This document shows positions 7,608-14,992 of a stretch of 25,454 nucleotides of DNA, piece after piece. Numbering within the stretch: the first letter of the stretch is position 1; the number at the start of each line of letters is the position of its first letter. This DNA is from an uncultured Lachnospiraceae bacterium (GTDB lineage: Bacteria; Bacillota; Clostridia; Lachnospirales; Lachnospiraceae). The notes under the pieces are model-generated. The model saw only the letters and a program-made list of their open reading frames with translations. It was not told the origin of the DNA and made no database searches. The stretch covers positions 1 through 25,454 of the forward strand of contig CAJTLB010000029.1 of the NCBI GenBank assembly GCA_910577045.1, in the 5' to 3' direction. Position numbers and translations under genes: made by a program.

Positions 7608-8037
7608 CTTCACCAGCCTTTTTTTCTTTGAGGCAAATATTAATTTTACAATCTGAAATATATTCATAATTAATATCTAATGAATAATCTATCTGAATAT
7701 CAATAGAATCTTCCTTTTCCTTTACCTCTATATGGCTTGTAGACAACCCAATCAATAAATTCCCAAATGGCGTATCATAATAGGTCATATTTTTTTGCTT
7801 TTCTTCAAAAACCATATGCACATTTGTTACTCCCTTTTTGGTAATATCGACCATATGGTCATTGAACTTTATCATATTCCTTGTAGTACCTTCTATTCCT
7901 TCCATCGCTTCATCAAATAATAGATAATGCCTTCCATTCCTTTTATAATAATCACCTATTGTAATCACTTCTAAAACATCTTTATCATCATTGGAAAATT
8001 GTAACCCCGATATAGAAACCAGTACTTCTTTATTCAT
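7591..8037 (-). CDS. DUF1934 domain protein (YwiB-like beta-barrel)
   Basis: 148 residues, the usual size of DUF1934 proteins, which fold as a lipocalin-like beta-barrel of unknown ligand. Visible family-like features are the alternating beta-strand pattern, YLLFDEAMEGIEGTTRNMIKF near the N-terminus, MTYYDTPFGNLLIGLST in the middle and the late strands IDIQIDYSLDIN. GGGAGAGG precedes the ATG. It is the last gene of the ddl-murI run, 28 bases after murI, so it is probably co-transcribed with cell-wall genes. Its function remains unknown. The final codons overlap the opposite gene by 17 bases within the shared terminator. Confidence 0.85.
   Translation of the reverse strand: MNKEVLVSISGLQFSNDDKDVLEVITIGDYYKRNGRHYLLFDEAMEGIEGTTRNMIKFNDHMVDITKKGVTNVHMVFEEKQKNMTYYDTPFGNLLIGLSTSHIEVKEKEDSIDIQIDYSLDINYEYISDCKINICLKEKKAGEVSLFS
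7596..7626. terminator. Bidirectional intrinsic terminator shared by converging genes
   Basis: GGCTG (7602-7606) and CAGCC (7614-7618) form the stem, flanked by A6 (7596-7601) on one side and T6 on the other, so it can end transcription on both strands. It spans the stop codon of the plus-strand gene and lies inside the last codons of the minus-strand gene. Confidence 0.7.
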
Positions 8038-8065
8038 AACTTAGCCTCTCCCAAACTCTCTATTT

Positions 8066-8890
8066 TTAGTACTCTTCAATATTAATTTGTGTTGTATCTT
8101 TGACAGAACAAGGTAAAATCGACTCAGCAAACTGCTGAAATTTTTCTGTGGCATCACTAACATAAAAAGTATGTGTCTGCTCTTGACCTTCTTGTAAGCT
8201 AGTATTCCCAATCCCCTCTTCTATAAGGAGTGCTTTTAATTCTCTTGCTGTTTCATAGGCAGGGTTTACTAAAGTTACATTCTCTCCCATTACCCTTCCC
8301 ACAGTAGAACGGATTAATGGATAATGAGTACAACCCAATATTAAAGTATCAATTTGCTTTTCTTTTAATTCCTGTAAATACCGGGAAGCAATTTCTTCTG
8401 TAATAGGGTCTTTTAAAAAAGTTCCTTCTTCTACTAAAGGGACAAATAATGGGCATGCTTTCCCTATTACGCAAAGCCCTGGATTTAGTTCTTCCAAAAA
8501 ATGAGTATACACTTTACTATTAATTGTAGTTTCAGTAGCAATAATACCTATCCTTCCATTGTGTGTTGCTGCTGCCGCTGTCCTTGCCCCTGCCTTAATC
8601 ACGCCAATAATAGGGATATCTAGCTCTTTCCTAACATCTTCCAGGGCAACTGCGCTTGCCGTATTACATGCTACTACAATTGCTTTTACTCCCTGTGTTT
8701 TTAAAAAACGGATAATCTGCCTTGAATATTTAATAATTGTATCCCGTGACTTGCTTCCATACGGCACCCTTGCCGTATCTCCGAAGTAAACAATTCTTTC
8801 TTCAGGAATTTGGCGCATAATTTCCCTTGCAACTGTAAGCCCGCCCACTCCAGAATCAAATACGCCTATTGGTGCTTTTCTGTCCGCCAT
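8066..8890 (-). CDS. murI: Glutamate racemase
   Basis: Converts L-glutamate to D-glutamate for the peptidoglycan stem peptide, in the cytoplasm and without a cofactor. 274 residues, standard length. The N-terminus GVFDSGVGGLTV holds the conserved Asp (D12); PYGSKS follows. The two catalytic cysteines are C75 (VACNTASA) and C187 (LGCTHYPL). AGGAGGG precedes the ATG. It lies 9 bases after ddl, so the two genes that supply the D-amino-acid parts of peptidoglycan are made from one transcript, followed by the DUF1934 gene. Nothing unusual is seen. Confidence 0.96.
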   Translation of the reverse strand: MADRKAPIGVFDSGVGGLTVAREIMRQIPEERIVYFGDTARVPYGSKSRDTIIKYSRQIIRFLKTQGVKAIVVACNTASAVALEDVRKELDIPIIGVIKAGARTAAAATHNGRIGIIATETTINSKVYTHFLEELNPGLCVIGKACPLFVPLVEEGTFLKDPITEEIASRYLQELKEKQIDTLILGCTHYPLIRSTVGRVMGENVTLVNPAYETARELKALLIEEGIGNTSLQEGQEQTHTFYVSDATEKFQQFAESILPCSVKDTTQINIEEY

Positions 8891-8899
8891 GGCACCCTC

Positions 8900-9958
8900 C
8901 TACCTGTTATATCTTAAAAAAGCAATGGCAATTAACTTTGCTATAAGTTCTGCCTTACTAATCCCTTTTTCTTCCCATAACATAGGATACATACTGATTC
9001 CTGTAAATCCTGGAAGCGTATTCATTTCATTAAACACTACCTGGTTTGTATCTTTTTCCAAAAAAAAGTCTACCCTAGATAACCCATAACCGTCTAATGC
9101 TTTAAAAATCTTTATGGCATCTTCCCTAATTTCTTCCTCTTTTCCTACGGGCAATACAGGAGAAAGATCTGTTTTAGACTCTTGGCTATGATATTTCGCT
9201 TCATAATCATAAAACTCGGCTGCTGCCAAGATTTCTCCTATTCCTGAAGCCTGGCAGTCTTCCCCGCCCAATACTGCACACTCTAATTCTCTTCCTGCAA
9301 TCATCTCTTCTACAAGAATTTTCCTATCGTGGCCTGCCGCCAAGAAAAGCCCTTTTTCTAATTCTTCTTTATTTCCTGCCCTAGACACCCCACAAGAAGA
9401 CCCTGCATTAGAAGGTTTAATAAAAACTGGATAACTTAATTTTGCTTCTATTTTTCCTATAACAGTTCCCATATCCTTTAACTCATAACGCATTACTGGA
9501 ACATAGGCTGCCTGGCGGATACCCAATGAATCTACTATAATTTTTGTAGATAACTTATCCATTGCTACACTAGATGCCAATACGCCACAGCCTACATATG
9601 GTAATTTTGCAAGTTCTAAAATACCTTGGACTGTCCCATCTTCTCCATATAAGCCATGCAAAACAGGAAATACCAAATCTAATTTCTGTTCTACAGCCTT
9701 TCCCTCTTCTAAAAGTAATATGGCCTTTTTTGTTGCTTCTGGGGATAATATCGCATGGACTGTTGAATTTTTCCAGCTTCCATCCTTTATATTTTCAATA
9801 GATTCTGTTTTTAGCCAATCTCCTTCCTTTGTAATACCAATCAAAAGCACATTATACTCTTCTGTATTAATACAGGAAGCTATTGTTACCGCTGAAACAC
9901 AAGAGACCTCATGTTCTGATGATTGGCCCCCAAAAAGTACTGCAATTGTTTTTTTCAT
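8900..9958 (-). CDS. ddl: D-alanine--D-alanine ligase
   Basis: ATP-grasp enzyme that joins two D-alanines for the peptidoglycan precursor, in the cytoplasm. The start is taken at the ATG 9956-9958 (352 residues, normal length) because TGAGG sits 6 bases before it; the GTG 12 bases upstream is part of that ribosome site. The N-terminal loop reads FGGQSSEHEVS, and the C-terminal metal and ATP site reads RVDFFLEK followed by NEMNTLPGF. The omega loop has YDYEAKYHS, with the Tyr that marks D-Ala-D-Ala specificity; VanA-type D-Ala-D-Lac ligases differ here. First gene of the ddl-murI-DUF1934 operon. Confidence 0.96.
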   Translation of the reverse strand: MKKTIAVLFGGQSSEHEVSCVSAVTIASCINTEEYNVLLIGITKEGDWLKTESIENIKDGSWKNSTVHAILSPEATKKAILLLEEGKAVEQKLDLVFPVLHGLYGEDGTVQGILELAKLPYVGCGVLASSVAMDKLSTKIIVDSLGIRQAAYVPVMRYELKDMGTVIGKIEAKLSYPVFIKPSNAGSSCGVSRAGNKEELEKGLFLAAGHDRKILVEEMIAGRELECAVLGGEDCQASGIGEILAAAEFYDYEAKYHSQESKTDLSPVLPVGKEEEIREDAIKIFKALDGYGLSRVDFFLEKDTNQVVFNEMNTLPGFTGISMYPMLWEEKGISKAELIAKLIAIAFLRYNR

Positions 9959-10043
9959 AATAATCCTCACATTCTAATTACTGATCTTATTAGCTATAAT
10001 TTATGTTTATGCAAATTTACTTCCATATGTGTATCTTCTACCC

Positions 10044-10072
10044 ATTTTACGACTAAGAAAAAGAATATTCAA
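10044..10072 (-). promoter_or_regulatory. Candidate sigma-A promoter of the ddl operon
   Basis: Minus strand TTGAAT (10067-10072) and TAAAAT (10044-10049) with a 17-base spacer. The implied leader before the ddl ATG is about 80 bases. A second, weaker candidate (TTGCAT followed by TAATAA at 16 bases) lies nearer the gene. Confidence 0.5.
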
Positions 10073-10097
10073 GAACTTTCCACAAAAGATAAATATT

Positions 10098-10125
10098 GTA
10101 TAAGATGCCAGGTTATGGCAATACT
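10098..10125 (+). promoter_or_regulatory. Candidate sigma-F promoter of spoIIR
   Basis: GTATA (10098-10102) matches the sigma-F -35 form GYATA, and GGCAATACT (10117-10125) matches the -10 pattern GGNNANANT. The spacer is 14 bases, one short of the usual 15. The expected start is about 35 bases before the spoIIR ATG. spoIIR is a known sigma-F gene in Bacillus and Clostridia, which raises confidence. Confidence 0.55.
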
Positions 10126-10166
10126 CTGGCTATAAACAATCAAAACACAGAAAGGCATGGTGCTCT

Positions 10167-10874
10167 ATGAGGCGTTCAAAATATTTACACTATCCTAACC
10201 TTTTACATAGGAGGAAAATACGGCAAAATATCATATTATTTTTATTATCGGTTTGTATCTGGGTTTTATGTGGCGTTTACCTAACTCTACGGAAAGAAGA
10301 ACATACCCTTGCCATGCAGCAGGATCTAGCAGAACAAGTAGTGCGGTTCCATGTACTTGCAGCAAGCAATAGTGCTAGTGATCAAGCACTAAAACTTCTT
10401 GTTAAAAATGCTGTTTTAGAATATATGTCAGAACCTCTTGCCCGCTGTGAGAATGCAGCTGAAGCTTTAGAAATCCTGGATACCCATACCCATGATATTT
10501 TAAGAGTTGCAAAATCTGTAATTGAGGAAAATGGTTATTCCTATTCTGTAACTGCTAAAATTGAAGAAGTTTATTTTCCAGTAAAATCTTATGGAGATGT
10601 TACATTTCCTGCAGGTGTTTATACTGCTTACCGAATTATTATAGGAGAAGGAAAAGGAAACAACTGGTGGTGCGTGTTATACCCTCCTCTTTGCTTTATT
10701 GACATTACCCATGGCATTGTCCCTGAGGAATCAAAGGCACAATTACGTGCCCTTCTTACCGCAGAAGAATATATGGCCATTACAGATGGATATCCCAGTT
10801 TACTTTTTGACGAAACAGAAGATCCAAAAGAAGTCTATCTGCGTTTCCGTTTCTTACAATTTTTAAATCCATAA
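10167..10874 (+). CDS. spoIIR: Stage II sporulation protein R
   Basis: 235 residues. Made in the forespore and secreted into the intermembrane space, where it triggers SpoIIGA to process pro-sigma-E in the mother cell. An N-terminal transmembrane or signal segment (about 20-42, ILFLLSVCIWVLCGVYLTL) is followed by the SpoIIR core: VRFHVLAASNSASDQALKLLVKNAVL, a middle helical region, and SYGDVTFPAGVYTAYRIIIGEGKGNNWWCVLYPPLCF, whose G-x-NWWCVLxPPLC signature is diagnostic. AAAGG lies about 11 bases before the ATG. It is preceded by a sigma-F-like promoter and stands next to the GntR-ispE pair, a neighbourhood also seen in other Clostridia. Confidence 0.95.
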   Translation: MRRSKYLHYPNLLHRRKIRQNIILFLLSVCIWVLCGVYLTLRKEEHTLAMQQDLAEQVVRFHVLAASNSASDQALKLLVKNAVLEYMSEPLARCENAAEALEILDTHTHDILRVAKSVIEENGYSYSVTAKIEEVYFPVKSYGDVTFPAGVYTAYRIIIGEGKGNNWWCVLYPPLCFIDITHGIVPEESKAQLRALLTAEEYMAITDGYPSLLFDETEDPKEVYLRFRFLQFLNP

Positions 10875-10893
10875 CCTATACTTATACATAAGA

Positions 10894-10931
10894 GGGGTCA
10901 GCTTTTAATCTTTTTAGATACAGCTGACTCC
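10894..10931. repeat. Hairpin at the 3' end of the GntR gene, between converging genes
   Basis: GGGGTCAGCT (10894-10903) pairs with AGCTGACTCC (10922-10931) over 10 bp with one wobble, and an inner ATCT/AGAT stem lies in the loop. It spans the last codons of the minus-strand GntR gene and sits just after spoIIR. No T-run follows on either strand, so if it stops transcription it does so imperfectly. Confidence 0.5.
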
Positions 10932-11578
10932 TGGTTATCTATATGTTTCCGGCTTGCTTCTTTTGCCGCCTCTATATCATGGTTCTTAATCCGATTTATA
11001 ATTTCCATATGTTCTTCTACTAACGTATTTCTTTTTTCTTTGTCTTTAATATATTCCATACGGTAGCGGTACATTTGCTCACGCAGGTTATGGAGCATTT
11101 GGATTAAACGCTCATTTTTTGTGCCCATATAAATCATTTCATGGAATTCTACATCCATTTCAGCTATTTTTGTAACATCATTACTTTGCACTTCTTTTTT
11201 AAAATTCTCAAGCTGCTTTTCTGCTTCAACAATTTCTTCCTCTGTCATTCTCTGGCAAGCCAACTCTGCTGCCAATTCCTCTAGTGCCTTACGGACTTCT
11301 AAAACATCCCGCAAGCTTTTTTCAGTAATACTTGCTACCTCAGCGCCCTTCCTTGGGATCATTACTACTAGCCCCTCTAACTCTAACTTACGGATTGCTT
11401 CCCTTACTGGCGTCCTACTAACACCTAAACGGCCCGCAAGCTGAATCTCCATTAAACGTTCCCCTGGCTCTAGCTCACCTTTTAATATAGCCTGCCTCAA
11501 GGTATTAAATACCACATCCCGTAATGGCAAATAATCTCCAATTGTTACTTTCATATCTTCCTGCATATGTTTCTCCAT
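10898..11578 (-). CDS. GntR-family transcriptional regulator, FadR/FCD type
   Basis: 226 residues. The N-terminal winged helix (about 12-80) carries the GntR signature RLMEIQLAGRLGVSRTPVREAIRKLELEGLV. The all-helical FCD domain (about 90-215) keeps the likely metal or ligand residues: D142-x3-H146 in MDVEFHEMIY, the His in EEHMEIINRI and the His in ASRKHIDN. It binds a small carboxylate-like effector in relatives; the effector here is unknown. It lies 8 bases after ispE, so it is co-transcribed with it, and a TGTATACA palindrome in the ispE leader could be its operator. Start: ATG at 11578 with AGG 7 bases before it; a second ATG four codons later is also possible. Converges with spoIIR. Confidence 0.9.
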   Translation of the reverse strand: MEKHMQEDMKVTIGDYLPLRDVVFNTLRQAILKGELEPGERLMEIQLAGRLGVSRTPVREAIRKLELEGLVVMIPRKGAEVASITEKSLRDVLEVRKALEELAAELACQRMTEEEIVEAEKQLENFKKEVQSNDVTKIAEMDVEFHEMIYMGTKNERLIQMLHNLREQMYRYRMEYIKDKEKRNTLVEEHMEIINRIKNHDIEAAKEASRKHIDNQESAVSKKIKS

Positions 11579-11586
11579 TTCTATAC

Positions 11587-12462
11587 CTATTTTGTAACTG
11601 GTACAGGCTCCGCTATATATACTTGCTTTGCCAAGCCAGATGCTTTTAAGCCGTCAGCAGCAGATTTTACAACTTCCATATCTTGATATAAGCCAAATAC
11701 AGTTGGCCCGCTTCCACTCATTATAGCATTTAGTGCCCCATGGCTTTTCATAAAACCTTTCAATTCCTCAATTACTGGATACATAGGGATCGTCACTGTC
11801 TCTAACACATTTCCCACGCGCTTAGAAACCCCTTCTATATCCTGTTTCTCTATTGCTTTTATCAACCCATCAATATCTGGATGAAACGGTAATTTTCCAA
11901 CCTGTAAATTTTCATATACTAAACGAGTAGAAACACTAACAGATGGTTTTGCAATCAATATTTTACAATGTGGCATTGCACTTAATGGCGTTAAAATTTC
12001 CCCAATCCCTTCTGAAAGGGCAGTCCCCCTTAAAATACAATAAGGCACATCAGCCCCAATTTTTACTCCACGTTCCATAAGTGCTTCTTTAGAAAGCCCT
12101 AATGAAAACAAACGGTTTATGCCAAACAGCACTGCTGCAGCATCACTGCTCCCACCTGCCATGCCTGCTGCTACTGGAATAAATTTTTTTAAAATAATTT
12201 TTATTCCCCTCCTAATCTTAAATTCCCTTATTAACAAATCTGCTGCTTTATAAACCAGATTATCTTCATTAACAGGTAAATAAGATAAGTTTGTTTCCAC
12301 TTGGATACCAGGGCGTTCTTGTATAATTAACTCTAACATATCATATACACTAACAGTCTGCATAATCATGCGCACTTCATGATAGCCGTCTTCTCGTTTT
12401 TTAATTACATCTAACCCAAGGTTTATTTTCCCATATGCCCGTAAATTTATTTTCCTTAACAT
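11587..12462 (-). CDS. ispE: 4-diphosphocytidyl-2-C-methyl-D-erythritol kinase
   Basis: GHMP kinase of the MEP (non-mevalonate) isoprenoid pathway: phosphorylates CDP-methylerythritol at the 2-hydroxyl with ATP. 291 residues, normal length. Catalytic Lys K12 in AYGKINLGL, the ATP loop PVAAGMAGGSSDAAA (about 96-110), catalytic Asp D138 in IGADVPYC and the C-terminal SGSGPTVFGLY motif are all present. AAAGG precedes the ATG. It has a good extended -10 sigma-A promoter (12509-12537) and is followed after 8 bases by the GntR regulator gene. It lies in the conserved spoIIR-ispE-sipL neighbourhood. Confidence 0.96.
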   Translation of the reverse strand: MLRKINLRAYGKINLGLDVIKKREDGYHEVRMIMQTVSVYDMLELIIQERPGIQVETNLSYLPVNEDNLVYKAADLLIREFKIRRGIKIILKKFIPVAAGMAGGSSDAAAVLFGINRLFSLGLSKEALMERGVKIGADVPYCILRGTALSEGIGEILTPLSAMPHCKILIAKPSVSVSTRLVYENLQVGKLPFHPDIDGLIKAIEKQDIEGVSKRVGNVLETVTIPMYPVIEELKGFMKSHGALNAIMSGSGPTVFGLYQDMEVVKSAADGLKASGLAKQVYIAEPVPVTK

Positions 12463-12491
12463 TTCTTAACCTTTCTATATTGTTTGTATTC

Positions 12492-12499
12492 TGTATACA
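12492..12499. promoter_or_regulatory. TGTATACA palindrome in the ispE leader, candidate GntR operator
   Basis: A perfect 8-bp palindrome, TGTATACA, lies at the expected transcription start of ispE. FCD-type GntR regulators often bind TTGTATACAA-like sites, and this operon encodes one. The same 8-mer also occurs inside genes in this window (near 2021, 19283 and 21813), so it is not unique. Confidence 0.35.
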
Positions 12500-12508
12500 A
12501 GCATTTTT

Positions 12509-12537
12509 ATTATAACATAATCAAGAATTTTTGTCCA
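12509..12537 (-). promoter_or_regulatory. Sigma-A promoter of the ispE-GntR operon
   Basis: Minus strand TGGACA (12532-12537) and TATAAT (12509-12514) are separated by 17 bases, with an extended TGT before the -10. The start is expected near 12502. Confidence 0.7.
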
Positions 12538-12545
12538 CGATAGTA

Positions 12546-12572
12546 TAAAGTTTTTTCTGATTTTGCCGATAA
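12546..12572 (+). promoter_or_regulatory. Sigma-D (sigma-28, flagellar) promoter of the orphan gene
   Basis: TAAAGTTT (12546-12553), an 11-base spacer and GCCGATAA (12565-12572) match the sigma-28 consensus TAAAGTTT-N11-GCCGATAA at all 16 positions. It lies 67 bases before the ATG at 12640. A full match by chance in AT-rich DNA is very unlikely because of the GCCGATAA box. Confidence 0.88.
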
Positions 12573-12639
12573 CACTTATGAAACTAGAAATATATGGATG
12601 CCTCTTTCTAGAGGCAGTGATTACCATGGAGGGTATCAT

Positions 12640-13287
12640 ATGAGCATGAGTGTAAATGGAATTGGAAATGAGCCTATTAATGTTGATGCCGCCTATACAA
12701 AGAGCCCATCAGCTTCTGCAGCAAAACCTGCTGCATCTACTACGACAACCCCTGCCAAGACTCAGACAGAAGACAAGGCTGCCGTTTATGAACCTTCAGC
12801 AAAAAAACCAGTTGCTGATAAAAATACTTATACCCAAAATACTGCTCTTGTAAATAAGTTAAAAGCAGACGCAGAACAAAAAAACGAATCCTTCCGTAAA
12901 TTAGTGGAGTCCGTAATTAGCAAACAAGGAAGTACATACCAGAATGCAGATTCTATGTGGAAGTTCCTTGCTAGCGGAAAATTTACAGTGGACAAAGAAA
13001 CTGCACTTGCTGCGCAAAAAGAAATTGGCGAAGACGGCTATTGGGGTGTAAAACAAACTTCAGAACGTATCTTTTCTTTTGCAGAAGCCTTAACTGGAGG
13101 CGATCCTGATAAAATGGAAGAAATGCGTGCTGCATTTATTAAAGGCTATAAGCAGGCTACTGGAACTTGGGGAAAAGATCTTCCTGATATTTCCAGTAAA
13201 ACTTATGATGCTGTTATGGAAAAATTTGATAACTATAACAAAAAAGACGAGCAGGATTCTGTAACAAAAATAGAAACAGAAGCATAA
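12640..13287 (+). CDS. Orphan protein under sigma-D control, probably motility-linked
   Basis: 215 residues from the ATG at 12640, chosen because GGAGGG (12628-12633) sits 6 bases upstream; the frame is open 14 codons further but without a ribosome site. The N-terminal 75 or so residues are low-complexity and probably disordered (Ala, Ser, Thr, Pro, Lys; runs such as STTTTPAKTQTEDK). The C-terminal 130 residues look helical and folded, with DSMWKFLASGKF, GEDGYWGVKQTSERIFSFAEALTGGDP and a closing YDAVMEKFDNY. There is no signal peptide or membrane segment. I do not recognise a named family. The sigma-D promoter places it with late flagellar or chemotaxis genes, yet it stands alone between ispE and sipL. 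It could be a chaperone, a structural accessory or an exported filament-associated protein; none is shown. Followed by a strong terminator. Confidence 0.85.
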   Translation: MSMSVNGIGNEPINVDAAYTKSPSASAAKPAASTTTTPAKTQTEDKAAVYEPSAKKPVADKNTYTQNTALVNKLKADAEQKNESFRKLVESVISKQGSTYQNADSMWKFLASGKFTVDKETALAAQKEIGEDGYWGVKQTSERIFSFAEALTGGDPDKMEEMRAAFIKGYKQATGTWGKDLPDISSKTYDAVMEKFDNYNKKDEQDSVTKIETEA

Positions 13288-13338
13288 TGTTTTTGTTTGT
13301 GCAATCAAGTAGGGGAATGTCCTTCTCCACTACTCGCC

Positions 13339-13390
13339 GCGCGCCCCATGCGCTGCCTTAGCGGTATATTTCCTCTGCATGGGGCTGCGC
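13339..13390. repeat. Large GC-rich stem-loop between the orphan gene and sipL
   Basis: GCCCCATGC (13343-13351) pairs perfectly with GCATGGGGC (13377-13385), and GCGC extends the stem on both sides past one bulged T, giving 13 bp. The loop can form an alternative CGCT/AGCG hairpin. It is much richer in GC than its surroundings and precedes the terminator at 13392. Confidence 0.55.
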
Positions 13391-13391
13391 A

Positions 13392-13421
13392 TAAAAAAGA
13401 GGGCTTTTAGCCCTCTTTTTT
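13392..13421. terminator. Bidirectional intrinsic terminator
   Basis: GAGGGC (13399-13404) and GCCCTC (13410-13415) with a 5-base loop, flanked by an A-run and T6. It ends both the plus-strand orphan gene and the minus-strand sipL, whose stop codon is 3 bases away. Confidence 0.85.
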
Positions 13422-13423
13422 AA

Positions 13424-14980
13424 CTACAATTCCTCTACTTTTTTCATTAGCACCAGCCTATCCCCTGGACGGATCTTATCATCTTTTAATTCATTAATAG
13501 CTTTAATACTATCTACTGTTGAATAGAAATTTTTTGCTATTTTCCATAATGTATCTCCTGGCTTTACTATATATCCTACAATCCCTGGAAGCCTTTGTAT
13601 TTTTTCCTCGTCATATGGCTTTGCTGTAAGGTTTGTAATAATTTCGACCTCTAATTGCCTCATAATCAAGGCATCTAATGTAATTACTGCTTTAATTTCT
13701 ATTTCATCACTATTTGTCATTACGGCATTCATCTGTTCCAAGCCACATTCTAAATGCCAAATACAATCTTGTGTAATTCCAGGTGCTTCTATTTTATGGG
13801 AAAATGGCAAGATCCCATCTAACATTTGTAATGGTTCCTTATCATCTAATGCGGCATATAAAAGCGACACATATACTGCCCCTTCTACATTTAAGCCATC
13901 TGGGGCAGCCTGCACCTCATCAATCCGTACACTTCCGCTACTATTACAAATTTGTAGGATCCTTGGCTGTTCCTTCCCTAGTTTTAACCGATCTGCTGCA
14001 CGGCATTTAGCAGAATTACGGAGCAAAAGCTGTTCATAGGGAATTTTCTTTGTAACAGGCTCCATATCTTTTACTGCAGAATAAACATCACTCATAATTT
14101 CTGCCTGCTGTTCTTCATACAGGCAAATATCTAAATCAATTACATACTCAATCCCAAGTATTCTTTGTTCTCCATCAAAATCTGTCCTAACCTCTATATC
14201 ATTCCCACTTAGACTTAAACGAATATATGGAATCATATCTTCCTGGCAGCCAGCGCAGTCAATGGTACAAGCAATGGGTATATTATGTTCTGTCCACTGA
14301 AGTGAATTATTTTCATCTGCTGCCTTATATAAGACAAATAAAAATAATTCTCCATGAAGCCCTAATTTCCCTTCCATAGGGCGGATTTCCATAGAACGGA
14401 GCTGGGCCTGCTCCCATAGTATTTCTGCAATGTCGGGTTTATTCCCTGACAATTCCAGCTCATCTTTTATTCTACAAGTATCTTTTGTCTTTATAGCAAT
14501 TGGGGTAAATATTAACCGGGAGGTCATATATTGAATATCGTTATCCTCACTAATTTCAATCCCTGCTTCTTCCTCTTGTGTGCGCTCTGCCTCTACAATC
14601 AATGTCAGTACTGCCTTGATACTGATTTTCCTAGAATTAATTAATGTTATTGTTAAATCTTCTAGCTCATAGGAAAGCCTTGCCTCATCACTTGGCAATA
14701 GCCCATCTATATTCATTAACTCCTCAAATGGTATAGATCCCTTAATACTATGTATTGCATTCCCTTCCCCATATAACACACGGAATACTAATTTTCCCTT
14801 AATTGCTGCTTTATCTTCCGAAATACGCATTGGCTCTGTTTGTACATTTCCATCATATTTTACAATCCGTTCCACATCTTCTTTTGCATCTGGCACATTA
14901 AAATCATCATCAATTGTAATCTGGCTAATACTTTTTCCTTTACTGCAAGTAAGATGCATACTTTTCTTTACAATTTCCAC
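13424..14980 (-). CDS. sipL: SipL, SPOCS/LysM spore coat anchor protein
   Basis: 518 residues, very near the length of Clostridioides difficile SipL. There, SipL binds SpoIVA in the mother cell and fixes the coat to the forespore surface. Three SPOCS (DUF3794) repeats fill about residues 1-460; recurring elements include VPDAKEDVERIVKYDG, NKPDIAEILWEQA and the shared pattern of a cysteine- and proline-flanked strand after each. A LysM domain ends the protein (about 470-513: YIVKPGDTLWKIAKNFYS and IRPGDRLVLM). The start is GTG at 14978-14980 with AAGGAGGAGA at 14985-14994, which overlaps the stop codon of the upstream lipoprotein gene, so the two are translationally close. A sigma-E-like promoter precedes that lipoprotein, matching the known sigma-E control of sipL. 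Confidence 0.88.
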   Translation of the reverse strand: MEIVKKSMHLTCSKGKSISQITIDDDFNVPDAKEDVERIVKYDGNVQTEPMRISEDKAAIKGKLVFRVLYGEGNAIHSIKGSIPFEELMNIDGLLPSDEARLSYELEDLTITLINSRKISIKAVLTLIVEAERTQEEEAGIEISEDNDIQYMTSRLIFTPIAIKTKDTCRIKDELELSGNKPDIAEILWEQAQLRSMEIRPMEGKLGLHGELFLFVLYKAADENNSLQWTEHNIPIACTIDCAGCQEDMIPYIRLSLSGNDIEVRTDFDGEQRILGIEYVIDLDICLYEEQQAEIMSDVYSAVKDMEPVTKKIPYEQLLLRNSAKCRAADRLKLGKEQPRILQICNSSGSVRIDEVQAAPDGLNVEGAVYVSLLYAALDDKEPLQMLDGILPFSHKIEAPGITQDCIWHLECGLEQMNAVMTNSDEIEIKAVITLDALIMRQLEVEIITNLTAKPYDEEKIQRLPGIVGYIVKPGDTLWKIAKNFYSTVDSIKAINELKDDKIRPGDRLVLMKKVEEL

Positions 14981-14992
14981 TGGTTCTCCTCC

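Noticed and set aside
8900..9958. Vancomycin-resistance type D-Ala-D-Lac ligase
   Set aside because: The omega loop has EAKYHS with the Tyr of ordinary Ddl; no vanH or vanX neighbour; paired instead with murI.
10894..10931. Canonical terminator between spoIIR and the GntR gene
   Set aside because: Good stem but no T-run on either strand, so it is listed as a hairpin only.
12640..13287. Anti-sigma factor FlgM or flagellin for the sigma-D gene
   Set aside because: About twice the FlgM length and without its C-terminal sigma-binding pattern; no flagellin N- or C-terminal coiled-coil signature.
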